A stretch of DNA of 64,000 nucleotides from Phoebastria nigripes. Lineage: Eukaryota; Chordata; Aves; Procellariiformes; Diomedeidae. The translations under genes were made by a program, and so were the position numbers. The notes under the pieces are model-generated. The model did not search any database. It had not been told where the DNA came from and saw only the letters and a program-made list of their open reading frames with translations. Shown piece after piece: positions 35,901-48,000 of the stretch (position 1 is its first letter; the number at the start of each line of letters is the position of its first letter). The DNA is taken from positions 310,001 through 374,000 of the forward strand of contig JAYKAV010002464.1 in assembly GCA_035582835.1 (NCBI GenBank), given 5' to 3'.

Positions 35901-38900
35901 CTGCCTAGTACTGGGATGCCTAAAATACAATATACTATTGAAAAAGAGCCTGTCCCTCCTCTGGTTAAATTCCTCTGTCCTCTTTGCATGTTCCAGCATT
36001 GCCTGCTCCAAAAGGCAGTAAAAGCAGAACTAAAGGGATGTTGTTCGGTTATAGAAACTGACTGAATAAATTCAGAATATGTTTTGCATGTCAGACTAAA
36101 AATCAGATGTCCCAATAACATCACTGACAAAATAAAAAAAAAAAAAGTTTATTTTATTGGGAGCAAAACTAGTCCATGAATCAGCTGCAGCTTTATAGCA
36201 ACGCTCTTTGAAATGAACAGAGCTCCTAAATTTGCTGTGCAGGATCCAACACTGGCCCATTGAGACTGATATCCTGCTTTTGACCTCCTCTTTTTGAACA
36301 TCTTTGACCTGTAAATGTTAGTATAGCCATTTCTATACATGAATGCATAGAACTCCCTTCTTCACCGAGGTGTAGTGGCTGGTTTGTGCCCTGAAGCATG
36401 AGACTTGATTGCTGTCTCTTAGCACTTGTAAGCACTTGTAAGTACAAAAGCTAATGGTCACACTTGCAGAATAAACTAATTAAGGGAAAATGCTCAAGTC
36501 CTTCAGTTTCTGCTCAGCCTTCGGTTCAGTAAGAGCACTGCCTTGAACAAGGCCTAAAACCAGTGCCTGATCCACCATGAGGCTCTTGGATCACTTGCAC
36601 TAGCCCTGGAAGGTGCCAGCCGAAGGAGTTTGGTGCCAGTAAAATGATATGCTAGCATGGCTGTGTCATTAAACAATTGCAACGTTCACTCATGAAGCTC
36701 AGCTGAAAAGATACTGCATGTAGAGCAGCCTCAGTTCTGAGCTTCAGAACAGATACGGTGCAGCGGTGAGGACCCTGCCGTAGAAAAACAGCGCAGTAGG
36801 AAAATTAACTGTGCAGTTAAGGGCTGTGAATGCAGAGATTGGGTAGGTAGGTAATGTTATATCATCAGATATGTTTCTGTTAGTTGAGAAGTCATCTGCT
36901 GGTGAATGAGTGTGTCGCTGCAGCATCCCAGTTGTGAGAGCAAGCTTTACCACAGACTGTTAATCACCCACATGGGAAGGAACAAGGTTGATACAGTCCT
37001 GATTCTGATACCAGAAATCAAGAGTAAAATGATTCTGTGCTCTGGAGATGAAAATGATATCAAATTCTTGGAATAGCCAGAAGGAAATTTTTCCTGCTTG
37101 CTGTTTAAGGGATTTTATTTTCTGGGTAAGTCTTCAACTGATGTTTTTGGTCTTGTCTCTATTTGTTTAAAAGTGCGTTAGCAGTAAATCAAGGTGCATT
37201 TCCCCTGTAGGGTTTCCTGTATGTCAAAGCCATGTTAATTCTCTTTGATTTTCTTCCCTTAGCCCCAGCCATTGCTGCAGATCCTTCCTCTCTTTGTCCC
37301 TTTGGACATCAAAGGATTGCAAGGGGACAGCCCTGGCGAGAAGCTCCTCCCTGCTCATTAGCCTCCATAAAACAGGAACTCACCTTGGCTAGCTGTGCTT
37401 GGAGTCCCATCCTCATCCCGGTCACTCTTGACACTGGATCTCAGAAGGAAGGGCTTTTGCTTGCTTCAGGAAATCAGACCTGCTTTTGAACTGGACTATT
37501 TTGGCTCCCCTTGTAAGGACTCTGGTGGCTCTCTCGGCCGCGCGACCTCCTAGACTCCACAGTACATGGAAAAATGCAAGCTTTACCAGGTAGGTAAAGG
37601 ACTCCCTCCTTTTCCTTATTGCATGGAAAGATCCTAGACTTATGCCATGAGTGAACAATCATTTTAGAAAGAGAACAGGTGCTCCTGAAGGGTTACCAGC
37701 ATTTATAGTACTGTGTGTGTGGCTGGAAAGGATTTCTAAAATGTTTTTTTTTTTTTGTAGGAATAGATGAGAAATTGTGGTTTTGAGTGTTCTGTGTGAG
37801 CCTTGGAAGATCTTTTGTAAGGTAGCAAAGATTTACTCACAATTGCCCAAAACTCCCTTATCCCTATCACCTTGTGCAATGCGATCGTTCACTGAAGGCT
37901 AGAGGTGTTATTTGTATATTGTCTGCAAAGTACCTTGAGTTCCTTCAGGCTGAAGGCCACAGAAGGTTTGGAAATATTTGTTATATTGCTAATAATAGTT
38001 CTGATACAAAATATCTGTTTTTTCTTTTGGTTTTTCTCTGCCCTTTGAAAGTATAAACCCCAAGCAGGTGCACCCCACCTCTACCAGGTTCATGCCCAAA
38101 CACAGGATTTTTGTGATTTCCTTAGGGTTTTATTTATGTTTTTCTTCATCAGTCCGTCTCATTAGCATGTTGTTAACCTCTTCTGCGTGGGGCATGATCA
38201 GATTGGGCCCAATGACAGATGTGCATTGGGAAACTAAGGGCCAGTCCAGAGGCACTGCATTTGTCAGTAGCTGAAACCCAAATTTAGTCTTGGGTTTTAC
38301 TCTGCATTGGAAGGAAACAACTATTTATCTAGTTCAGGTATGCAGTTCACATACGCGTTAGAGGTGGCTGGGTATTCTCAGCTTCCTTTCTCTACCTCTG
38401 CAATGTGTTGTTTCATTCATAAGCAAAATACATGTGCAATGACTCAGATAATTTCCACCTTCACCATTGTTTTGGGTTTTTATAAAACAATCCATACTGT
38501 GTTGATCTGATTCATACTGATTTCTGCCACTTCAAGAGAATTTTGACTTGAAAAGCAAAAGAGCAACAACGAAAAAATCACAGACTGTATTACGGTATTT
38601 TATCATGTTAAAGATTCCAGCTATTGCAGAAGTCACCTCATTTTCTTATTGAGTTGTTTCTGGTGTGTGACCCCCACACAGCAGAAATATTCCAGGTGAT
38701 ATCTGGGTGCATTTGAGAGGTGAAGCCATTGCATTTGTAGAAACACCATACTTTCGTTACTGCCAAAAAGATTTCTGGTTCTGAGAAATGAGGTTCCCTC
38801 CAGAGGGTCAGGGTGTTCCTACTGACATTTGTAAGATCAGAGAACATGGGGGTTTTTTTGGTTGTTGGCAAGATTTATTTCTCAGGTAGCTTTATATATT

Positions 38901-41900
38901 GATGTGCACNTCTTCCCTGTGGACACTGGACAGCTGTTAGTGTTGGACTTCTTCATTGAGAAGTTAACAGCAACAAATGTAATAATAACTGATTATAGTG
39001 AAGGTAGGAAGCATACCTTTTACCTTGGAGTTTTCCCAGTATTGCAAACCCTATCCCACACTTTGTGGGAAGTCTGCAACAGATTTTCTGACATCATAAC
39101 ATTGTCTCAGTAATTGACAATTAGTTGAGGGACTGCTTTAGGTGTTTTAGGATTTATACTCTAGCATCTTCTATCCAAGGATCTTAAACCCCCCCAAGCA
39201 TTACTGAATTGACTCTCATTTCTCTTTCTCTNCTTTCTGTCTCCAAGATAGGAAAAGGATATGTACATCCTATTCTAGATACAGAAACTGAAGGACAAAC
39301 TGCTGTTATTTGTATAAGGACTTTAAAATCAAGCATGAAATAGATTGAAGATCTCTTAATTTTCAGTGCCTTTATCATAGCAGCTATCTTCCTTTTCAAC
39401 CTAATCTTGGCATAAGGATTACGTTTTAAAATGTGCCACATGCACTGTTACCACCACAATAATAAAAATAATGAATACTTTTAAAATAGCTTAGAACTAA
39501 AATTATTGGAAAAGGTTTAAATCTCTTTCAAATAATACTTAAAATAAAAAATAAGTTACACAGGAGAGGAAACAATAGAAGTACAGATCTAACATGTTTA
39601 GTTCAGTGCTTGGACGCTCTGCCACAAACCTCTTTGTGCCATAGTTCCAACATGCAGGCATCTTTGTGGGGGAGATGCGTGTGTAAGTCTTGGTATTAGT
39701 TACATAGGCACAAACCAGGAGTGAATTTGAAGCACCTTGCAAGCCAGCCTTTGCCTCTGCAAAGAAAATCCAAAGTGGATCCTACAAATGGATCTGCCAC
39801 TGCAGAATCCCGCTGAAGCCGATTGCACATGACTGTGTTGTCAGCTGTGTGGATCCATTAGCAAGCTCACACCATTGCTGGGGTCCAGATCCCCATGCAA
39901 ACTGTTAATGTCCTGTTTTTCAGCCTCAGACTGTGCACACAAAACCTGCAGCATGAAAGACGTTAACTACATTTTAAAATCTTTGCTGCAATGTTTATTG
40001 TATGCGCAGCTCTTTTTCCCTGTCTCCTGTAGCATCTCGCTCATACAAGTGCATTGTGGACTCTTTTTGGTGAAAAACAGGTTATAACATCTGCCTTTGA
40101 TTTTTTAATTCAGTATTGAACTCCCTTCACTTAAATTCCTCTTGATTTCATTGGAAGTCTCCCCTCAGTAAGGACTCCCCAAGATCTGCCTTGTGGTAGT
40201 CTCATTTAATGGCGTTGGAATTTGCTTACAAAAATGTTAATTGTAAAATTCATTTGGGGAAGGAGCGAGCATCTGTCTAGCTAATCAAAATCTGTTTGCA
40301 TGTATTTGTGACTGGATGACTCCTGTGGGAAATCAGCCCAATTTTATTGTAACTCCTTTTGATACATGTGCTGCACTGAGCTACCGAATGCATCGTCTCA
40401 TGGCAGCTTTCATGTCTTTGCAAGAGGATATGGGGGAAGCTTTAGTAAGAAGATGTTAACAGGCTAATCTTAGTGAGCAAACTAGGTGTCACTTCTTAGC
40501 CAGTTCATTAATGTTGGATCAAAGCAGAAAAAAGGGTAGAGGATATTTTTTTAAAATGCCTAAAGACCTTTACAAACTGACAAAATTACATTTAAATGTT
40601 TTTTACTTCCTAATACTGTGGGAAGAACCCCTTGGACTCGCATTGGGTTGTTTTTGTGGAAAGACATCCCTTTCTGAAAAAAGCTTATTTCTCTGGAAAT
40701 AGTTGTCTACTTTTCATGCTTATTCTTTTGAAGACATTACTCAGGAAAGCTGTAACAAGGTGAAAGCTCCCTTATTTCTGATATGCTCTGAATAAGATCT
40801 GATCAGGCTGAGAGGCAGAAAAATCTTCCTTTTAAACAAGTAGCTGTGCATGGTTGATAATGCATCACCCAGCAGGAGTGGCTTGCCGGCACTGAACNGA
40901 GGACAGCACTGCTGCTGTGAGTGCCCCTGGAGTCGAGCAGGCTTATCAATACCTCGTTCAGACCGCAGGGCAGTGTTTGTAAAGCCTTACTGGGTATGAA
41001 ATAAGTCCACCAGTAGCTATACCAGGTCATCTTTTGACCTAAAATGAAACTGGTTTTTTTTGCCTGGGCTTTTCAGTATGGCAGCAGCAATCTTGCGTGT
41101 GTTACAATAAAGTTAAGAGCTCCTTAAGGAGCTCCTTAGGAGGTTTTTAATCCAAACAGCTTTACAGAGGAGGTGGGTACCATCAACACCAAAGACAGTT
41201 TCTCCAGTAGTTCCCTNTTCCTCTTCCACAGGACTGTAGTTAGTCCTCTGCCTGTAATAGAAAGTGCAGGCGTATTGCAGGCAGCTCCTCTGATGTGCCG
41301 TGGTGTGTTACTGAAGAGGCACCTTCCATTGCTGTCACAGGTTCCTCGGTGGTCTCCATCTCCAAGTCCAGTTCAGACCAGCCGTCCTCTTTTCAGAATA
41401 TTCCATGGTCTGCCTCTGTCACCTCCCGTTGTTGCCTTCACTTACATTTGGGTCTCCTATTTGTCCCTTCTTTGTCCTCTGGAGAGATTTTTCACCTCTT
41501 CTACCAATCTGTCATTTTCTCCCATTACCTACTGGTACACTTAAAATCTTTCCAATCCTTTCAGCTTTCATTTTATTTTCTTGGTAAAGTGTTTTGTGTA
41601 ACCCTGATCATACCAGAACAGGCATAAAAGTGGATTGTGGCTACCTGCCGGTCTGAGTTTTGGAATAAAGGAAGTCAGGCTGAGTTTTTACAACACAGAA
41701 ATCTTTACAGAAGAACTTATCAACTGAAACCAAACCTGTTGGAAAATCTTTGTGCCTTCTGAGCCTACTAAGTAACAAAAAGCCTTCGAAGAAAAATAAT
41801 GGATTTTCTTTAAGAGGTTTATTGTGGGACAGACTCCCTAGTTCTCGGCAGCACCTGGGACCTTCATGGGTGAAATCACGGCATTCATCTCCCTGAGCTA

Positions 41901-41938
41901 AGCCAGCACTGTGCACTGCATGGTGGTTTGGGGCCGAG
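29905..41938. other. Intergenic / TBX6L upstream region, no supportable gene
   Basis: Twelve kilobases between the relic and the proposed first TBX6L exon. No ORF has recognisable domains. GC rises locally near 32.2-33.2 kb and 37.5 kb, and near 41.9 kb. The TBX6L promoter should lie in the last few kilobases, but I see no convincing TATA box or clean CpG island. Early-mesoderm enhancers would be expected somewhere here on knowledge of the family, but none can be placed by reading. Confidence 0.45.
41117..41134. repeat. Perfect 18-base palindrome
   Basis: GAGCTCCTTAAGGAGCTC reads the same on both strands. It lies about 0.8 kb upstream of the proposed TBX6L start. It has no spacer loop, so it resembles a symmetric protein-binding site more than a hairpin. 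No known factor is suggested. Confidence 0.7.
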
Positions 41939-42029
41939 ATGTACCATGGCGGAGCAGCGAACGGCCGGATGTACGGACCCTGTCTGTCACAACAGTGTGT
42001 GAAATTCAGTAGCTCCCTGGCACTGGAGG
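41939..42029 (+). CDS. TBX6L: TBX6L exon 1 (tentative)
   Basis: An ATG with a purine at -3 opens [23 protein letters not shown]6 proteins also begin MYH, which supports this start. The exon would end at GAGG|GTACTG in phase 1, matching exon 2, but that donor is weak and the intron only 121 bases. A second phase-1 GT at 42051 is possible. A different upstream exon is not excluded. An out-of-frame ATG in a stronger context (ACCATGG) lies seven bases inside. Confidence 0.45.
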
Positions 42030-45000
42030 GTACTGGGAGGGCCANCGTGGGTGCTGCAGCTTGGGGCCCCGTCTCTGAGCAGGAGAGGCTGCTTCATGCC
42101 GGCTCCCCTCCTGCCTGTCTGAAGTTACCGTTTTCTTTTTCTCCCGGCAGACGTGAAAACGCCGTGTGAGGCACTTCCTTCCCCCAGCCTGGAGCCCTAC
42201 CCACAGAGCTCCATTGCGGTCACCCTCGAGGACATGGGTCTCTGGATGAAGTTTCATCAGATAGGAACTGAGATGATCATCACCAAATCCGGCAGGTGAG
42301 GGGCGCAGGACAGCTGCCCNCACCACAGCCCTCCAAGCTGTTAACAAAATCTCCGAGTGCTCATTTTTTGAATGGTGGCCCTTAAACTAGTTTTGTAGCC
42401 AATTATGCACACCTCTCTGCCCCTGGCAGAAGAATTGCACTTTCAGGACATCGTAGAAGTCCAAACTGTGAAGTGCAGAAGGTCACTGTGGGGCTGATGT
42501 GCTGAGAAAACTTCTGTACTCTTATCTCAGCACTTAACACTGATGTTCTTCCTGTTGCTGTGAGGTTGCTCTGCAAAGTGCCCTGGGCTTCCTTTGCCTT
42601 GGTCACAGGCAGCAGCAGTTGAGCAGTAAATACCTGGGTTTGAGTCTGCATTTGCAGACAAGAACGTGGCGGAGAATAATAACGATCTGTGCACGCAGAC
42701 TACTCTAAAGTTTAAATGAGTCATGCATTGTGGAGCTTGCAGTAAAGAATATGAAATTGTGAAATTGTAATGTATTATGTCAAAGCTGCTGTGAGCTGAA
42801 ATAATCCCTTTGGGTAGGGAGGTAGGTGTCAAAGCTTTTTTGCAGAGTCAGAAGATGGAAGTGGTGGCAGGGAGTACTGGAACAGAAAGCTAGATGTGCT
42901 CTTAGATGAGAGCACGTTTTCTACCCACACAAGAAAATGTTCTAATCTATCCTCCGGGTCTGTGATAGCTGCAGAAGGCTAGGAACTACGTGCAAATTCC
43001 AAATATTTTATTTTAAGTTTCCCACTGTTGTGTTACAGGAATCAGAAGAACAAAAGCAGTAACAATGTCAGGCCATCAGTGACTGCTGCCCTGTTAGTGC
43101 CTATTCCACCTAAGCCCATAGGATTAGACAATACATCAGTAAAATGGTAAAAATGTTCAATAGCTGGCCTGTAGAAATACTGCTACCAGACGTTTGCACA
43201 ATAGTGAGTAAACATGACCTGCTGCTTGATCATTAGACAATATCTACTTTATAGAGAAATCCTTATACTGTATATTTCATTTCTCTTTCAGACGAATGTT
43301 TCCACAATGCAAAATCAAAGTTTCGGGCTTAATCCCATATGCCAAGTACCTCATGCTGGTAGATTTTGTGCCAATGGACAACTTCAGGTACAAGGTAAGT
43401 ACTTTAAATAATAGAAGTTATGCTGTCCTTCCATCTTCATTTGAAATAGATTAATCTTTATGCTTCACTGGCCAGGCTGATAAATAAATTGTCTTTGGAC
43501 AAAGTTCAGAAGTGATTGGTGGATTTCATGCCTCTCTGAAGTTATTTGTCAGTTTTGCTTAGGGAGAGCTGGAAAGGTAACTAATTTGCATTGTAAGCGG
43601 TACAGTTTTAATCATGATTAACGTCAGACTTCTCTGACAGCCGTTGGGAGAAAGGGAGGAAAAATGAGGCCTAAACTTGGAGCTGTTTTGGTTACATGAT
43701 CATGGCTTATAAGAGAGAATCTGCTTCTTGTCAGTGCTTCAGATAAGTCCACTAAANCAACAGTGAAGCAAAGTTTCTGGGGTTTTCCTATTATTAAAGT
43801 AATTTTTTTTAAGCTCTAGATTTCCGTCTTTCCCTTCACAGTGGAATAAAGATCAGTGGGAAGTTGCTGGAAAAGCAGAGCCCCAGCTCCCTTGTCGCAC
43901 CTATGTCCACCCAGATTCCCCAGCTCCTGGCAGCCACTGGATGAAAGAACCCGTCTCCTTCCAAAAACTGAAGCTCACCAACAACACTCTGGATCAACAC
44001 GGGCATGTAGGTTGTAGCTGGCCTTTGTGCTGTGCTCTCTTGGAATTCATTGCAGATGGATGTTAAGGGAAATAAGTGAGATTTGTGAGAAATTAGGTCA
44101 TGTGGAAATTAAAACATACCCAAGTGACCTTTCTTCCTTCCTCAGCCCAGCCCTTGTGCTCTCTCAACTACCTGCGAGGGAAGGCTTTAGTCTGTACTGT
44201 CACTATAGAGGCGTGGTGGAGACAGCAGTCCCAGGCAGGCATCTGTGGTTTGAAATGAATGTCCTGGGAATCTCTACAGGAGACTTTGCACGGTGTGTTG
44301 GCAGTGGTTGCACATAGAAACTTTCTCCTTTGTCTGTCTCTGTGCCAGATCATCCTCCACTCCATGCACCGTTACAAGCCTCGCTTCCACATTGTGCAGG
44401 CAGATGACCTCTTCAGTGTCCGCTGGAGCATCTTCCAAGTCTTCAGCTTCCCTGAGACTGTCTTCACTTCTGTTACTGCCTACCAGAATGAGCAGGTATA
44501 GTGTGCAAGTACTGCTCTTGGACACGTTGCTAAATACTCTGTCTTCAGAAGTCTTGTAGGGGAAGGTGTCTCCTTCCAGCTGGTCACCCTGGGTGCCTGT
44601 GATGGACAGTGGAAAGAAATAGGCACATTATGGTTCCTATGGAAAACATCTACTCTGGGATGAGATGAATCATGCACCTTAATTGTATTAAGTGCGCTGT
44701 CAGTGATTAACAGAACCCTAAATGCAGTAAAAAGTATGGGCAGAAGTCCAGATACAGATACTGACCCTGTATATTTCTCTAGTCAGATGAATCCCACCCA
44801 AATTCCTGCTGACCCTGGCAAAGTCACTTCTCTCTGTCTGTCAGTTCCTAATCAATAATGGGAGCTGCTGGGAGGGCTCAGATACTATGGCAAGGGCATG
44901 CCCAAAACCCTCAGACAAGCTGTTGTGATAAATACTGAGGTGAAGGTCTTGAAACAGTAAAGAACCCAACCAGTCACCATGATACTGAATCTTGTTCCTT

Positions 45001-48000
45001 TTATTTTAAGATTACAAAGCTCAAGATTGACAACAATCCATTTGCTAAAGGTTTCCGTGAGCATGGCAAGAACACTCGAAGGTAACCTGTTTTTTCATCT
45101 TAATTTATTTATAACTGGAGGTCACTTGTGAATTTTACCCAAGGCCATTGAGCAAAACTATACCAGCTAGCTCTGCAGAGCCTGCTGCGTTGTGCACACT
45201 GCATTTGCCTGTATCTGGGAATGATGTCCCCCTGTGCAGCCTCCTCCCAAGGGACTTGGGGAGTGGGAGGAGATACAGGATTTCCTACAGAACTGTGGGA
45301 GGTGTGACGAATTTGAGACGGCATTCCCTTGCAAGTGGGAGCTAGACTGGAGTCTGACATGTGAACAGCAGTGATAACAGGAGTCCACAGTAGATCATTG
45401 TGTCTCTTTGAGATCAGCTTGATTCTGACATTTGAAGGCTCCCTCATCTCCTTTCCCTGTGTGTGGAAAAGCATCTCTTCCAACAGGAGATGTTTCCTGC
45501 AAGAAGGAAGATGGATACCAATACCAGCGAGATCTTCTGTCTGGTCTGAGGGCAGCCAGTGGATGGGGGAAAAAAAAAAAAAAGCTTAAATGCAACCATA
45601 GATTGGCAATAGAGAAGGAAAAAATGGTTTTTTTCCAAGCAGAAAATGTTATGAAAATATCTGAGATTTTGTTTTGTGTTATTTTATGCCTGAAAAAAAT
45701 CTCATTTCCTGATGAAAAAGGCCAAAACTGACTCTTTTTTATTTAAACTTTGAAAATGTCATGGATTTTATTTCCCCTCCTAATAAGATCGTTTCTGACT
45801 AAGCTTAGACTCATTTTCCATTTAGGAAAAAGCCGCTTTCAAGCGAAAGACCCACCCTACTATACACGTACCTGTGTGTAGAGTATGTATATCCAACATC
45901 GGACTACACTTACAAACCCAGTGTCAAAACCTCCAGTGCTGAGTTTCCATGTTGATTGTGCCTTCTGTACAAACATGAAGCGGGCAACCCCTTTACCGAT
46001 CTATCCCCAGTATCCTGCAGGGCGAGGGCTCTTGCTGGAAGCGCCCACTGATGGCAGGCGGCATGACTAACCCTGTAATTCAACTATGGCAAGAGTATTC
46101 CCTGAGGGCCCGTCAGGGTGCTTTGCCAGGAGAGGTGCAAGTCACAGAATGTCAGGTTCATCCCATCTTTTTGTCTTCCAGGGCTTGTCCAGCATCCCTT
46201 GCATATTTATCTAGGCAAAAAGCTTATATACAAGCTACCCCCATGTCGTTTCTTTCCCAGGGAAGGACGAGCCAAATGCCAGAAGCCTAGTCCAGCCAAG
46301 GGCCAGAAGAGGAAGCTGCCCGAGGAAAAGGAGTCTGGTGCTGAGGAACGTGGTAATATTGATCACAACAAACCCAGAGAATGATTTCCAAACAGTGCCC
46401 GGCCCACAGGAAGGAAAAGAAACGGCGACACAGCTCTGCTGTGTCTCCTGCCTGGGGAGAGTAGCCTGGATGGAGTCCCTAAAGGGTGCTGTGTCTCTGA
46501 TGGCTTTGAGTCTGTGACTCTTTCTGACCCACAGGAGCCTGCTTGCAAGTCGTTTGTTATTACTGACTACTCATCAGCTCTCTCACCAGCCTCCCAGCCT
46601 AGCCATGCTTTGTGACCGTGTATGATGATAGGCTGTGCTTTCATAATGTTTTCTCTTCAATAGCGATACGAGCTTGCAGTATCACCCGTTGCTGCTTTCT
46701 TGGTTGTTGTCGGTGCAGTTGTGTCAGCAATGCTGTTTGTGCAGCTGGGTTGTGGTGCAGATGGGGGAACCGATACCATTTAAAAAAAAAATCTTTACTC
46801 TTTCTGTTAGGTTGTTTTTAAGCTTGATCATTCCTTGCTCCAGTTCACGGTGCTGCTTGCAGTAGCACAACTGAGGAGAGAGGACAAGGCAGGACCAAGC
46901 ACCACGGTGTAAGGGCAGAAAAAAGCTGCAAAGGGCTAGTCCCTTAAGGCAATATGACTGCAGAAGAGGTATTAGTGTGTTTCCTTCCACCATTCTGCGA
47001 TTAATCCAGCTGCCAATAGACCATTGTGAGCTCTGGCTCTCTCTTCCCCCTTCTTATTTTTTTCCATTCTTTCTTCTCCTTGCTGTGAGTCAGATTTTGA
47101 GAAAGATGAGAATGCGGATGTGAAGGAAGAGAGTAACCCCATCGTGGTCAGCAGCGGATACCCCTTCTGGGTCTCGGAGCAGAATGGCAGCCATGCCTTT
47201 CCTGCAGCATCGCCGGTGCCAGCTGACCAGAGGGAGGGTCTGGCCAGAGAGCAGCAAGTGCCTACGCCATCGTACCAGACATATCGGTGAGTCCCACCTC
47301 CCAGTGCTCATGTCCAAAGCCACCCTTTAACTGATGGGATTCCTCCTCTTCTACTGGATATTTCCCAAGACAAACAGCCAGTGGGAGTGAGGAAGGATGC
47401 CTTTCTGTTGGACAGCATACCTGGGTGATAGGTGCTAGATTAGCATGGAGATAGCTCCACAACAAAGCCTTTCTTGTGTTACTTCAAACCCACTGATTCT
47501 GGGTGTACTCATGTCTTAGTAGTGCTCTTTATTTCCCTGTCCTGAAATGCTGTCCCAGCCAGCTCTGTGTACCACAGAGCTTGTCTGTCCTTTGAAGGAA
47601 GCGTGTTGGAGGAGTGGCAGGACTCTGGTGATTTCCACCCCCCCCCCTCCCCTTGTCGTTGCAAATTCAGGCATGAGTTATAGTGAGCCCAGACTAGAAC
47701 TGAGCCAGAACTAGAGTAGTCTGGGCTTACCTTCTCTGGCATTTAGTTTTTCTGTGTGAGTGACAGTGAGGCGTGGACTAAAATCTACACTAAAAGTAAG
47801 ATGAAGCAGTAGGCAAGGGGAAGAGGGCATGCTAAGAGCTTGCCCTGCCTTTCCCTGGGGGATCTGTGTGGGTTTTCGGTGGTTTTCCACTGCGGTAGGT
47901 TTGACTCGCTCTTCTCTCTGCCCTTGGGGCTCAGGTTTCATGAAGCTGGGGACAGCCAGCAGCTTCCCACCCGCGATGCCACAACCTTGAACGATTTCCG

